A stretch of 64,000 bases of DNA from Motacilla alba alba (Eukaryota; Chordata; Aves; Passeriformes; Motacillidae), in assembly GCF_015832195.1 (NCBI RefSeq), contig NC_052021.1, positions 27,364,286 to 27,428,285 of the forward strand. Direction: 5' to 3'. Both the position numbers and the translations under genes were made by a program. A model generated the notes under the pieces. That model made no database searches. It was given only the letters and a program-made list of their open reading frames with translations, and was not told the DNA's origin. Shown one piece after another: positions 25,601 through 38,700 of the stretch (positions are counted from its first letter, which is position 1; the number at the start of each line of letters is the position of its first letter).

Positions 25601-28054
25601 AATACTCTATTATCATCTAATGCCAATAATCAGCTGGTAGGAATTAGAAGAGAAGATGTGTAATTGGAATTCTTGTGGCTAATAAGATGTGAATGCTAAA
25701 GATGTTTCCAGGAGAGAAATCTAGGTGCTATTATAGGAAACTGCTCTTTGTATTTAAAAACATTAGTAGGCACAGTGATGAGATCAGATTGATTTGCTTG
25801 AAATACCAGCGAGACACAATAATGGAGAAGACTGAATAGCATTTTGATCCTGGAGCTGTATCAGTGTCTTGCACCCTTTTTTCATTATTTGCCATTCTGC
25901 TATAAAATGCCTTTCCTTGACCTCTGCCATAGCTTGTTTTTAAAACATTGATGTACCAGGGAAACACATACTGAGATAATAACTCAAGCCACTGCTTTTC
26001 TAGCAGGACCGGGCCCCTTCTAGACAGGATGGACAGGATATATGAGATGACAGTGTACAGATAGTCCCCTCTTTCTAGCAAAGAGGGAGGTGTCACAAGC
26101 ATTTAATGACATTGATAACTTCTCCAGTGCAAGCTTTTGCAGATTAGAGCCCAGTTGTCTGTCTGTGCGTATATCTGTGTGACATGCCACCAGTGGAGAG
26201 AGTCTCTTCCTGAGCCATTTGCAAAGAGATTGCACCCAAAAATTGCAGCCTTTGGTTGCTCTGTTGTTGCTGGATTTGGTGTAATTTTTGGCTGTAAAAT
26301 TATCTACCCACAGGATTTTGTCTTTGACCCCTGCATCAGTGAATTCCACAGGCTGATTCCCTGCCATTTACAGTAAGGGGAGGGAGAGAGATGGGTTTGT
26401 CTTCCTTACAGGGAACCTCCCTGTTTCTAGCCTAAAGTTGACCTTTAAAAACCTAGTCATACTCAAACTTGATAAATACAATTTTCTGCTGGGAGCTAAG
26501 AGTCTTCAAATGAAGCCAAATGTAGAAGGTAGCGAGAGGGTAATGTGTAATGAGGTACTCTTTATTTCTGAGCATGCACCGGCTCTTCAAAACTCAGAAA
26601 CATTCTCCTAAATTCTTAAATGGGTTTTAATCTGTTGCTCTTGGCAGGGCCAGTGCCTTTGGGTTGGGGAGTTTGCTGGAGAAAGCAGGCAATATTAGAA
26701 GTGGTTTCTTGGAGTGTTATGAGCTCCCTGTAGAGATGGTTGGAAGTTCACCACACGAAGAACTGTGTGGATTCTGCATGGTAGTGCAGGAGAAGTGGAG
26801 GCAGGACCCAGGAGAGTTTTAGTGACTTGTGGAGAAGGACAATGGCAAGAACCAAGGGAAGAGCATTGGCCAGGTGGGGATGGAGGGAAGGATGTCCTGA
26901 GAACCCACAGGGAGCTTACCAGGTCTCTCTGGTGTGCACACAGCAGGTTTGTTTAAAATGCTGAAAACTGCAACTGGTCTGCTCTAGGTAAAAAAAAGGA
27001 AAGCAAGTCAAAAAGACAGGTGAGCAGAGGAGCACCTCCAGATCTGAGCAGTTTCCAAGGTTTTCTTGGACTTGGTAATGCCTTGAGAATCCTGTTAAAT
27101 TCTTAGGCAAGCAAGCAGTGATTAACTTTTCTGCAATTAAAAGTGTATATCTTGATTATCACCTCTTATTTAATTATCAGATGCTTAGTTTTAGTTGCAT
27201 GGCTGTCTCAGACAATAAGAAGCAATCAGACTGGAGGAGGCTGCAGCTTCACAAGCATCTAAACTCTCCCAGACTATTGTGCTGTGGGAAGAGTCAGCTC
27301 TTGCCCTCTTCCTTGTGCTTGGGCATATGTGAACCAAATTGGAGAACTGGGCTGGTAACACATTTTCCCCCCTTTTTTCCTGCCCCAAATTAATTTGAAC
27401 CTTACATCGGCTGCTCTCTCCAGGTTACTGTAAGACAGATGAGATGGTTTTGCTGATGTAAACAGGTGGACACAGTAATAGGTGGGAAAAGGTGGGACTA
27501 GGAAGTTATTGTGTGCTTACAATGGCATTACTTAGGAGAAACAATCTAGCTTTTTGTTTTGTTTTGTTTTCCATTTGTAAAGGTATATAATATTTGCATT
27601 TTAAGAGGCTGCAGTATTCACCTCTATATAATATAACAGGAACTGGACAGTTTTCCCTGCTTTCAACAGCAGATACTTTCTAGGTAGTTTCAACAATATT
27701 TTTACTATGGCAGGTGAACTTTTTAAAGGAGATGCATTTGAATCTCCTGGACAGTATACTCAGTATTTTTGAAACTGCGGGAAAACTTGTAACCTTTCCC
27801 TTCTGCTTGAAAAGGAGAAGTTTTCTGTGAACCAGACCCTGAAAACATGTGCAGAGGTATAGCAAAGGGTTTCAGATCACTGCTTGCATGCTTAAGAGCC
27901 AAAACTGATGGTAAGAGAAGAGGCTTTTGTACTGTACACCAAAAGAAAGGTATGAGGACACACGTTAGAAAACTGATTTAATGAGAGAATGGTGGTGGCC
28001 ATCGTGGGGAGGGCTGTTGTTTCATCAAGGCATGTTAGGATCAGCCTTCATTGC
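16640..28054. other. Long non-coding stretch, no gene recognised
   Basis: No frame gives a recognisable product and I see no named interspersed repeat. Isolated items are exact octamers at 17858-17865, 20954-20961 and 27592-27599, a T-rich stretch near 23570-23582, and a small perfect 9-nt inverted repeat (TGATCTTTT/AAAAGATCA) at 24151-24170. An open frame at 23295-23660 is phenylalanine/leucine/serine-rich by composition only. Confidence 0.65.
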
Positions 28055-28070
28055 TTTTTTTTTTTTTTTT
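28055..28070 (-). repeat. Poly(T) tract, 16 nt
   Basis: Sixteen consecutive T. It could be the tail of a minus-strand retroposed sequence, but I recognise no body beside it. Confidence 0.9.
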
Positions 28071-31000
28071 AAGAAAAGACAACAGAGGCATTTTAAACAA
28101 ATATGAGTATCCGCAGAAAAAAATAGGAGAATTCTTAAGAAACATGGTGAGTGAACTCCAGTCCCCTTCAGAGGCTTCTCTTGCTGTGTCTTTTCCCCCC
28201 TGACTTTGCTTGCCTCACCTTCCTACTCCCAGGGAGAAAATTTAGATGCTTTTGCTCAGAAGTGAAAGATCATTTTTTTACTTAAAGGATGGGGAGAACA
28301 ATTTCTCTCCCTTCCAGCACCCTGGACTCCATTTCTCTGGATGCCGAATTTTGGTTGTTGTTCCCCCCACCTTGTTGTTTTTTGTGTTGCAATAATCATT
28401 CTTTTTAATACATTTTTAATAAACAAGATTCGTTTGAGGAGACTGGGAAATGATACTGCAGACAGCAGACAGAATGCCTTGTTCTTAAACACTTCCTCTT
28501 GTCATGTAGATAGTATTATCAGATAAAAGAATTGTTGCTTTCAGCATTGTATATTTTATTGTTGCACATGTGTGCACACACACTCATGCACAGTAATGCC
28601 TGTTCTATCAGAACAATGGGAATGCAGCAGCATTGAAATCAAAAACCAATAATGTGGCTTTTGTAGGAGTTTTATATGCAGATCTTTTCCTGTGCAGCAT
28701 AATATTCTATTTGAAGTGGAACTTAGCTCTTAGTTAACACTGAAAGTGATAAGTTGTCTAAAGCCCTGTTTAGACAGACAGAGCTTATTTGGCATCTGCA
28801 TTAAGCTGTTTGACAAAATGTTTCGAATGTAATTAGTTCACATCAAAGGTACACCACCTTCGGTGGCGGGTAAGATGGATGAGAACTAAAGATACTGAGA
28901 TCAGCATGACCTGACTGAAGGCCTTGCAATTTAAGATTTTACTGTTTATTACTTTATAATGTTTAAAAAAAAAAAAGAAAGGAAAAAAGGAGAGCACTAA
29001 CACAGGATTGTTCTAATTTCTGTAGCAATTTTCAAAGCTCTTTCAGTGTCTCAATTGTACAAAGTCCTTCACTAGTCATGCTCTTCTCATACCTCAAGAG
29101 AACATGGTGACCTCCAAGAAATACAATTTTTTAATGTGGCTTAACAGATGTGTGGAAATATATTTGATTTGTAGCCTTATTTTAAAGTACATTTCTGAGA
29201 ATGCTTTCATAAAAATTATCCTTTTACATATGCCATTCTCAATGACATATTTTGATCCATATTTGTCAAATTTACACATTAGAATTTTGGACGGTTTGGT
29301 CTGTAAAACCCAGCCCGAGATGTAAAAGCTGAATTCTTGCTCATTCTTGCATTGTGCTACTAAACACTAGGGTGGCAAAGAGGGGAAGTAACAAAATGTG
29401 TATGTTCTATGTGTATGCATTTGTTCCTTTATAATATCCCCACATTACCATTGTTACTTTAGCACCTTTGTGCGTATTTTATATCTAATTCTACTTAGGG
29501 CTCCATCTGTATCAACAGTGGTGGCAAAATAAGAAGGGTTTCCTACTCTAGGAGCCAGTAATCAACCCTTGTGTTTAATAGCATGGGAATTAGAGAAGGA
29601 TTGCTTCCTGTCCTTGCTTGCTGCACTCGAGTGGCTGTGGTGGTGTCAGCAGGAGTTAAATACCCTGAATGTTGGGATAAATTTTCCAAAATGACAAGTG
29701 TTGCTGGACACCTGACCTGGGAAGCTCGCTTGAAAAGATGTGTTCAGCACTTTCTGAAGATAAACTGTATTTAATCACAGTTTAGGTTTAGGTATTAGTG
29801 AGAAATAATAAAAGTGCCAGGCATCAGCTGAAGTGCAAGAGCTCAGCTGGTGCTTGGTAACTCCTGACTTGCAATCATTTCAATTGTGTATATAAGCCCT
29901 TTGTTTTAAGGGTGGTACTTCAAAGTACTTATTATGGCCATCTTGGTATGAAGGTGCTCCACATAAGTTGCTAAGTAGACACTATAGAAAACCTGTGTGT
30001 GAAAAAGAGTTGTTGTGTTGATTCTTTTTCTGGATAATGCTGCTCTTTGAAAAGCATGATTCACAGAAGGTGGGAGAAGACTTCGCCAGAGCTCCATGTA
30101 GCATTTGGCATTTTTCCTGAACAAGAAGTTTCTTTATGTGGTTTACTGTGTATAATAAATGCTTAATTAGTATGATTTGAGGACTGATAAGTTAAATGGT
30201 TAGGAATAAGTGGTAGCAAAGTTCTATTTATGCTGTTCAAAAGAAAATAAAAGAGTATTTTGGTAGTGCTACTGAGAGGTACTCTTACCCTCATTGCTAT
30301 AAAATTAGCTCCTTTCATAGCATGACTCCAACTGTGTTGAACCTACTGTAGATTATTCATAAAAAGCAACAGCATTTTGGAAACATGCAGTATTTAAAAT
30401 TTAAAATACTTGTTGCATGCAGTGATGATGGATGATTGATATTTGGTATCTCAGGCTCTTTTGGCTATCGAATCAGTGATAATTGGTTTTCTAATGAGCT
30501 TGGAGATGCTGGAGTTTGAAACCTCTTCCTACCTGTTGAGTGTTTTTGGTTTTGTGGCAGGTTTGTGGGGTTTTCTGGTGGTTTTTTTTGGGGGGTGTTG
30601 TTTTTTTGTTTTTGTTTTTTGTTTGTTTGTTTATTTGTTTTATGAAATAAGGACTTCCAAAACATATGGATATATTTGTGGGGATTTTATTTAACAAAAA
30701 AAAAGAAAATGGAGTGGCACATTTAGGCTGGGAAAGAAGCTGTTTAAAATGTGTGAGAGACTCAGAAACTTTGAGTGGGAATGTGCCAACAAAAGTGGGA
30801 TGGAGAAAATAACCAAGGGCTCACAACAGCATTAGCCAGGTGTTGGTGTGGGCATGAACACTGCCTGGCTCCATGTATGCTTATAGTTATATCTGCAAGA
30901 TTAGAGATGTATATCCATTTGTACATAAAGGATAATCCAACTAATACTGAATTGAAGATTAACCCCATTTGGGTTTTGTCTTATTCTCCTTTCACAGCCT

Positions 31001-33799
31001 CTTTCCACATCCACACATGCACACACTTCTGTCTTTGAAATATTTTCCCAAACTCCTCCTACATAATTTTCTGTAGAAACTGGGAGCATAAATAAACATC
31101 TGTTTTAATCTCCTTAGCAGGTAAGTGAGAGAAACAATGGGAGGTTTTATAGCCAGCCCTTTGCCCCTGTGGGTAGGAAATGAGTCATTACCATGATGAA
31201 GAAAAACGAGGGACTTGAGCCATAAATTCATGCTAATCTCCCGTTGTCAGTCTCTCTGGCATGGTTAGTGACTCAGCATTATGTTTGCAAACGGGGTACT
31301 GTGCCCTTGGTGGCTTGTCAGATGCTAAATTGTTTTTCTCCATGTTCAAAGGTCTTTGGGTGGATAGGAGGGATGGGCTTCCTTCCCAGAACACAGAGCC
31401 CAGGGATGGCCCCGTTCCCACTGTCTCTGTCCCCAGCTGCTGCTCCAGGTCACTTCTCATTGGGCACCTCACTGGTCCTTCAGGTCTTGATGATTACCCA
31501 CCCAAAAACATGCAAGCAGACACTGCTGCTGTCTTCTGCTCTTTGGGAACATCCTTCTTCAACCACGTGAGTGCCTTTCCATGCTAATGTTTCCCAGTCT
31601 ATCAGGTGAGGATTTAGAAGGCAGCATTCCCACCCAGAGCGACTTGGTGTTGAATCCTGGACAGCGTTTCTCGCCGCATCAACCAAGCCCATAATTCTGA
31701 GAAGGAATTATGGTGGTGATTCACCAGGCTGTGTTGTTGTCTGTGAACATTATGTCTATCTAGGCTTGAACACCCATGCAACAGCACCCATTAAGAACTG
31801 ATGATGCCTCTTGTAAACTTCTGCTCCAGACTCGCCAGACTTTGAGAGACCCGAGGCTGTGCATGGGCAGACAGGATAAAAAAGGGCAGACAGGAAAACT
31901 TTTACCATAAAAAAAGTCCCTGGAGTTTATGATATCTCAGCTCTTGCCTGCAGTCAGAGTAGAGGCCTGGAACAGCAGCAGTGCTCAAGGTCCCTCCTTG
32001 GGATTTCCAGAGCAGGAGAGCTAATGCCTTCTAACCCTCTCATAAGTCTAAACATGACTTCTGCTGACAGGGAATGAGCATCCTGTAGCTTCAAGTCTAG
32101 TCATCAACATTTTGTCTACGTTGACTAGAAAGGGGCTGGTGTTGCCATAAATTAGCAAGATGATACATAAGAACTCCTGTCCTTGCCATCTGCAACAAAG
32201 CAGAATAAAATATTCAAAACTCGCAGTGCTGCTTGCAGCACTGAGGCAAGTCACATGCAGTCAGCTGGTGTGTCTGCTGTTTGTTTCCATGCGGAATAAA
32301 AAATAGTTTATAAATTGTAATTTCTCCCCATTCTGGCTACTAGGTCTAAGCGCAAGTATGTCAGGCTTTTTCTGCAAATAGCAATCTCCTAGGATGTGAA
32401 ACATTGTTAATTTATCTTAAATAATTCAATAGAATGTCAATATTCCACAACTCCCTCTACTTAGAGTGACAGGTGTGTTCAAATTAGTAGCCCTGAAGAA
32501 TAAAGAATATTCAGGACATGCTTTTATCTCAGGAAAGACAGAACTCAGTGCAGCTGCATAAGTTTTTAAAGTAGCAGTGTGAACACCAGCCTGCTGCCTA
32601 GATGACAAGTAATTCAAGAACAAATGTTGTTGCTTTTGGAAAAGAAATGGTATATATATTTTGTACCCAATTAGCAATCAGTGGGTGTTCTCTGTTTGTG
32701 AATTATATTCTGTATTTTACATACACATGCAGGATATACAACATAATGTGTGAGTGGGTGCTGCGAAATACTGCAAAATATTTCATATTTCCATGCTAAT
32801 TCTATCAAAAACAAAAGGTTTTCTTAGGCAGATCGTGTGATGAGTTGAGGCAGCTAGACTTGTTGCTCAATGTATTTTCTCTGTGACAAGTTGGAGATCT
32901 ATTAATTAGTAAAAATAGCCCTGACATAGCTTGGAACTCCTGGGGAAGAAGTTGTTCCCTTTTCCAGGTTATGATCATCATAATTTGAGCAGCAATCACA
33001 GAAGTTATGGTGTGGTAAGACAGTCTCCATTTTCCTTTTCATTACTCTGACAAAACAGGATTCCTTGCCATAGTGTGTTTTTTCTGTATTATCAAATCCA
33101 TTTTTATGTGTCTGAAGAAACAGAGGTGAGGGCATCCAAGAATTCCTTTGGAAAACTGTTGCAGGTCGATGGTATTTTCTTGATACTTTAAAACTGTCAC
33201 TTAAATCTCCTGCTCAATTGTTTAACCCCTCTCCATTCAGGTGCTCACATCCTTTTGATATTAGCAGGGATGAATTGATTAATTTGGGCACAGGAAGGAG
33301 GCAAGGCAGGGCTGCCCTTTGTTTAACCCAGTGGTGCCAGCTAGTCTGGGTCAGAATCATGACTAAACTCCAGCTGAGACATTTCTGTGGCTGATCAAGA
33401 TGTTAGGGCAACACCCAGAAAAATAGCCCAGGCTAGCTTGGCAGTGTTGTTTTAAGACTTAAAGTGCACATGCTGTTTCCATCTCAAACATCTGACTTGC
33501 CTGCTCTGCCGTGGGGAGTCAGGCTGAAGGACCCTTCTCCTCCTCAGCCTTGTAGAGCTTTCCTGCAAACATGCTGGTGCATTTTAGTATGGTGGGTGTG
33601 TTCACCCAGAGTTCCTGGGAAGGTGGCAGAGAAAGTAGCCATGTGAGCAGGTGTAGCCCTATCCTTCCTAAATCCCATGCCTCCTGGTGTGCCCATGCCT
33701 TTGTCTTCCTTGCAGATGTACAGGCCAGTGGCCCAGGAGGAGTGTAAAGAGGCTGAGGGAGGTGATCCTTCTCCTCTGTTAAGCCTTGGTGACATCTAG
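28071..33799. other. Non-coding stretch, no gene recognised
   Basis: AT-rich with no recognisable coding potential. A short A run lies at about 28964-28976, and a G/T-rich low-complexity tract with long T runs lies at about 30545-30645, producing a spurious hydrophobic frame. No named repeat was identified before the CR1 that begins near 33800. Confidence 0.65.
30545..30645. repeat. T/G low-complexity tract
   Basis: Repeated TTTTG/GTTT units with T runs and a run of six G. The apparent open frame rich in Phe, Val and Gly here is composition-driven. Confidence 0.9.
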
Positions 33800-34288
33800 G
33801 ATGCTGGGCTCAGTGCTACAAAAGAGGCATGAACTTAATGAAGTGAGTTCACCAAAGGGCCCTAAAGATGATGGAGGGACTGGAGATCCTTCATGTAAGG
33901 GAAGGTTGTGAGAGCTGTGACTGCTCATCCTGGAGAAGAGGGGACAGAGGGATCTTGTCATTGTATCTAAGTACCTGGTGGGGGAGTAAAAACGATGGAG
34001 CCAAGCCTTTCCTGATGATGCCTGGTGACAGAACAGCAGGCAATGGACACAGACTGGAATACAGGAAATTCTATTTCATGTAAGAAACAGTAGGCTTTTC
34101 CACTGTAAATGTGATCAAACACTGGAACAGGTTGCCCAGAGAGATTGTGGCATTTCCATCCTTGGAGGTGGTAAAACCTGACTGGACAGCCCTGAGCAAC
34201 CTGCTGTAGCAGACCCTGCTCTGAGCACGGCATTTGGATGAGACCAGAGGTCCCTCCAGCCCCAGCTGTTCTGTGATGCTGTAATCCT
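33800..34288 (+). mobile_element. CR1 LINE, 5'-truncated 3' end
   Basis: Segments diagnostic of avian CR1 occur in order: CAGTGCTACAAAAGAGGCATG near 33811 (written here from the copy), a diverged CTGGAGAAGAG block near 33933, ACACTGGAACAGGTTGCCC near 34119, GGACAGCCCTGAGCAACCTG near 34184, and the tail GTTCTGTGATGCTGTAAT at 34268-34285, matching the ATTCTATGATTCTRTGA terminal repeat. Only the last part of the end region of the second reading frame and the 3' UTR is present. No reverse-transcriptase core is left. Truncation at the 5' end is the usual outcome of CR1 retroposition. The copy is considerably diverged and inactive. Confidence 0.93.
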
Positions 34289-35670
34289 TCAAGCTGTTTG
34301 TAATTGTTGACCTTGCCATGGTCAATACTAAGGCAACAGTCATGTCCCCCTTCAAACTAACAGTCCTAATTTGTTTATGCTTCCAACCTGCTATTATATT
34401 AAGCCACAGTACAACTGACCCCCTGAGAAGAGGTAACTGAAGCTTTTGTTGAAGAATGTACACTGGTTGGCTCCATGCCCCTGCCTTCCGAGCTTAGAGG
34501 AAAAAAGGGGGCCACTAGTTTATTTATCTTGACTTAATATCTTCCTGTATTTGGTTGACCTTAACTCTCAATTTTCTAATGAAGCTTGAAGACGCTCATG
34601 AGCTGAATTTATTAATGCTTTCCTTTGTTGTGAAATGATTTACTTTTGTTTAGCCCTTATCACTTGCCCTTTGGAGTTCATGTGTGTTCCTAAGGAGGAA
34701 CAATGAATGGATGTTTCCTGCTCGAGGTGTGTGCATGCATTTCTCCAAAATTTGAGTGTGGAAGTGAAGCAAAGCTGTTAACCCAGAGTATCCTCCTCTA
34801 CCTAGCACAGGTATTCTTTGTGCATTTTGACAACTTTTAAGGGGTTCAGCCAATATCCTACATTTACTGGGTTAGCTGTGTGCTTCCTGCCTCATCAGCC
34901 CATGAGATGGTGGCAGTTCTCATTGCTCAAAGGAATTGGTGCTTGAGATCCTGTTTCAGATTTTTGAGTTCCCTTTTTTCTTCCTTAATTGTTCAATCCT
35001 ATTAATATTCAAAAATGAATCCAATTATTATTTGGCTTCATTCCTAATTGAGTTTTGACTCCTTGCAGTGCTGTTCTGAAATGTAGTCATTCTTACAGCA
35101 TGAAAGCAGGGAATGTCTTGTTATTTTGATGGACTGATTTTGATGAAACATGGCTTAAATCTATTCCTGCCACAGATGTACTTTTCAACCTGGTACTTTT
35201 TTTAATATTCTGACTTTGATTTCAATGCTGCAGAATTCATACAGTGCAGAAATCTCTGGAGGATTTGGGGACTGGACTAGATTATTTGCCAACCTAAGAG
35301 TTTGTTTGGAAAACTTACTGTTAGTGACAGGTGTTCCTTTATGAGAAATCTGAAGAAAGGACTCTTATATGAGAATACAGAGGATTCCAGAACAACTTGG
35401 AAGAGCCCCTCATAGTTTCTGGAGTAACCCTCTGTTTTAATTAATGATATTGGAATTTGTTCATGGATGTCCCCATGGACAAATTGTTATCAATTTAACC
35501 TCCTAACCTGAATGATGGTTTTAACGCGGCTTCATCCACCTCCATTCCATGTGTGTATGTGCATTCTGTTTGTATGTGAGAAGCTTTAGCCCTTAATCAG
35601 AATCAGTGGGAGAATATTACAAGTAGGATTTGGGTGGGAGGTTTTTGCGGGTGATGTGACAGTGGAGGTC
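34289..35670. other. Non-coding stretch, nothing recognised
   Basis: AT-rich, no recognisable frame. A segment near 35266-35290 (GGGGACTGGACTAGATTAT) faintly recalls the CR1 3' region but is too short to call. Confidence 0.6.
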
Positions 35671-35735
35671 ATTCTGTGCATCACAGAAAAATTTCCTTTG
35701 GAAGAAACCTCTGGCCTAGCATCCCACACTCATGG
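35671..35735 (-). repeat. Possible CR1 3' fragment
   Basis: Read on the plus strand it begins ATTCTGTGCATCACAG and continues TTTGGAAGAAACCTCTGG. This resembles the reverse complement of a CR1 3' end (tail repeat, then the TTGGAAGGGACCTCTGG motif). The match decays after about 50 nt, so this is tentative. Confidence 0.3.
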
Positions 35736-38700
35736 CTGTGCTTTAAAAAATGCTAGCTTTCGTTTAGGGAGGGGATTGCTGGCATGGAGCTAACATGCTC
35801 AGACCCACTGCTGGCTTTAGCCCACTGAGATGGTTGCACAAAAATCTCCTAAGGGCTTGGACCTGGCCCACCTCTAGTTACTTGTAAGAGTGAGGCTGTT
35901 CCAACAGGAACTATGAGGGTGAAGCTCATTTCATGCTGGCTTCTCAAAAGCATTTTTTGAGAGGTGGTGGTGACTTCATGAGCATGGCTGATAAACAAAC
36001 TTGGCTTTTATAAAAATAGACTGATAGTCTGGCAGGAATTCCAGCCTGTCCAAATGGGTCTGCTCCTGCCAAGCAGTGTGGTCGCCACTGCGTGAAAAGG
36101 GTGCGCCCCTGCTCCCTCTCAGCCTTCACATTTCCCTTCTTCTTCCCAATCAGATGGTAAATACGTCTCTGCACATAGCATTAAGGTTGGTAAATCAGTT
36201 GTGCAAATACTGCCAAGTAAGTAAATACAGTAGAAAATGGAACATTCACTCCTTTTGTTTAGTTATCAATACAGATTTAAAGGCAAGTCACTTTAAGTAA
36301 TTGTGTTTAGGTCATTAAACATGGTTTAATAATGACAATAGTAGGGTGTGTCCTGAGACAAGAGGCAAAACAGTACACCTCTAATAGCCTTAGAGTGGGT
36401 TATTTCTGATAACAAACCTATCTCGTTGGTTTTAGTTCAGAGCAGGGCAGTTTGATGAACACCCACTTTTGGACAAATCCCGAATGTTCTTATTGCCTTG
36501 CTACTTGTAAGTTGAGCCCATGTAAAATGTAAAGTTCTTTTCAGCACTATCTCTGTTTACCAAGTTAAACATTGAATAGAATCTCTCTTGACATAATGAC
36601 CATGGGTTGTATGTAATGTATAACTAGAAAAAAGAAGATTCCCTGCACCACAAAAGTTCCTATCCATATTACATGGTATTTTTTCCAGTCCATGCCAGCA
36701 GTGAGTATTCCTCATTCTGCATGTTGGATCAAGAGTTGGATGAAATAAAGTGTACAAAATTATAGTGGTAAGCAAGTGAATCTTTCAAGGCTAATTAAAA
36801 AAAAATTACGGCTGTTTTCTAAACTTCTCAGGGATTTTTAATCTTCGAAACCAGTCTCCACAGAGATGGATTAGTGAGGAGAGAACAGATGAAGCAATCA
36901 AAGGTGCCAGATAAATGCAATTTATCATGTTTCCACAATTTATCGCCTAATTATCCACCTCATTGTGTGTGTATATGTGTCTATACGTGTATATATAATG
37001 TGTATGAGTATTAAATGTGTTTATGGAATGATACTGCTCCTGGATTTTCCACAGCATGTTCTATAAACTGCTGGGGGTGGCATGCTGGCCTTTTTTTTTT
37101 TTAATAAGCACAGTATGTGAAATCTCACCAGACATAGCTAAACCAGAGCACATTGCTGACATACCAGCTACTTTATAGACGACATGACTTATATGGAATT
37201 AACAGATCCAATCCAAGTCTCTTAAAACTCATACAATGAAATCTCATAAACCTGGTAAAATGTGTCATTTTTTAAAATCATGAAATAGATTTTAAATACA
37301 GCCCATAACTTCTGAGCATGAATTTATGCGTGATGGCAATTCTTTCCTGTCACGTTATTACTGGTGGTTTTGTTGCTGAACAGGTTAAGACTTTAATCCA
37401 CCACCTCAGCTGTGTGGCTTTCCTGGTTGAGATGGCTCTTCATAAACCAGGATACAAAGTTCAGCACTTACTGGGCCCACTCCTAATCCTTTAGTCATAC
37501 AATGACTTTTCCATTTTTCAGGTCCAATAATATAACTATGACCTCACTTCTACATAGCACTTCAACACCTGGCTTTTCCTTGTTGTACTATGGTTCACAT
37601 GTTTCAAGGGGACCTTTTATGATTTTGTGAATCTTTGCAGGCAAAAAACTTACTAAAGCTTTATTTCTGTTGAGAAGCAGTGTAAGAACCTAAGGTTTTT
37701 TTCTTTCCCCCTGCTTATCCTATTCTTGTGCGTGTTCTATACAGGCCTCACACGCCTTCAGGCCTGCTGTCATTTTTACCCAAGGCCTACTTAAAACTTC
37801 ATGTTTGGCAGAGTAGTAGAGGCAAAGTTGTTTCCACATGGAAACAATCTCTTGTGTCTTGCTTTTAACCCATCCAGGTCTCTCAGGAAGTAGTCAGGTG
37901 AGATTGGAGGAGTGCATCTCATGGTGTCTGTAGATAGCTCAGTGAGGATGGGACTTAGGTGCTCATCTTGGAGGAAGGTCCGCCCCAGCTGTGATGGGCA
38001 GTGGCATAACCCAAAGAGAGGAGGTGCATCACACCTGGCTCTTTAGAATGAGTATCAGAGTTTGTGTCTTACCTCAGAGGGGTGAGATGCACTTGCAAGT
38101 AAGGGTACATGCTTGTGTTGTGCTAAAGCAGAAGGCTTTATTGAATCCAGCACTGATTCCTGTTTTCCAGTGAAGGACAACTGGGGAACATTTAGTTCAT
38201 GCCAGACTTATTTTTCTTTTACAAAGTATAAGTTCCGATTTATTGTTTTATTTAATTTTAATCCCTAAAACAATTCTTCATATGAGGAGAGAGAAGGAGG
38301 GATGAGAGAAGGTGTCAGTGGCATCTTAGCCTCTTCATCCTGCTCTCCAATCTCCAGCCACCCTCTTCCTGACAGGCTCTTCACTCAGCCCCTCGGGTCC
38401 AGGCTCTGGTGTCATTCTTTCACCTCTCAAGAAAACAAAGTTTGCAGGGAGATAATACTGGATTTAACATGATCTACAGGATTGGGGTCAAGGGTGATGA
38501 CAAGGGCCTTCAATCACTAGACGCTCGTTTGAGCGTGTCATCACTGCCGGTGGCTTTCAGATCAGGCTTCTGCTTACAACAAGCTGAAGTGACAGGTGAG
38601 GAAACCTGCTCCTCACAGCCGGCAGGAAAAAGCTGTTGGGTACTTGTGGTCAGGAAAAGAAAAACACGGCTTGAAAATAGAAGTAAGTTGGTTGCTGGCT

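Noticed and set aside
28690..28810. TTTAGACAGACAG segment considered as an end of a DNA transposon
   Set aside because: No matching inverted partner and too short to align.
30443..30694. Hydrophobic frame near the T/G tract
   Set aside because: Same composition artefact as above.
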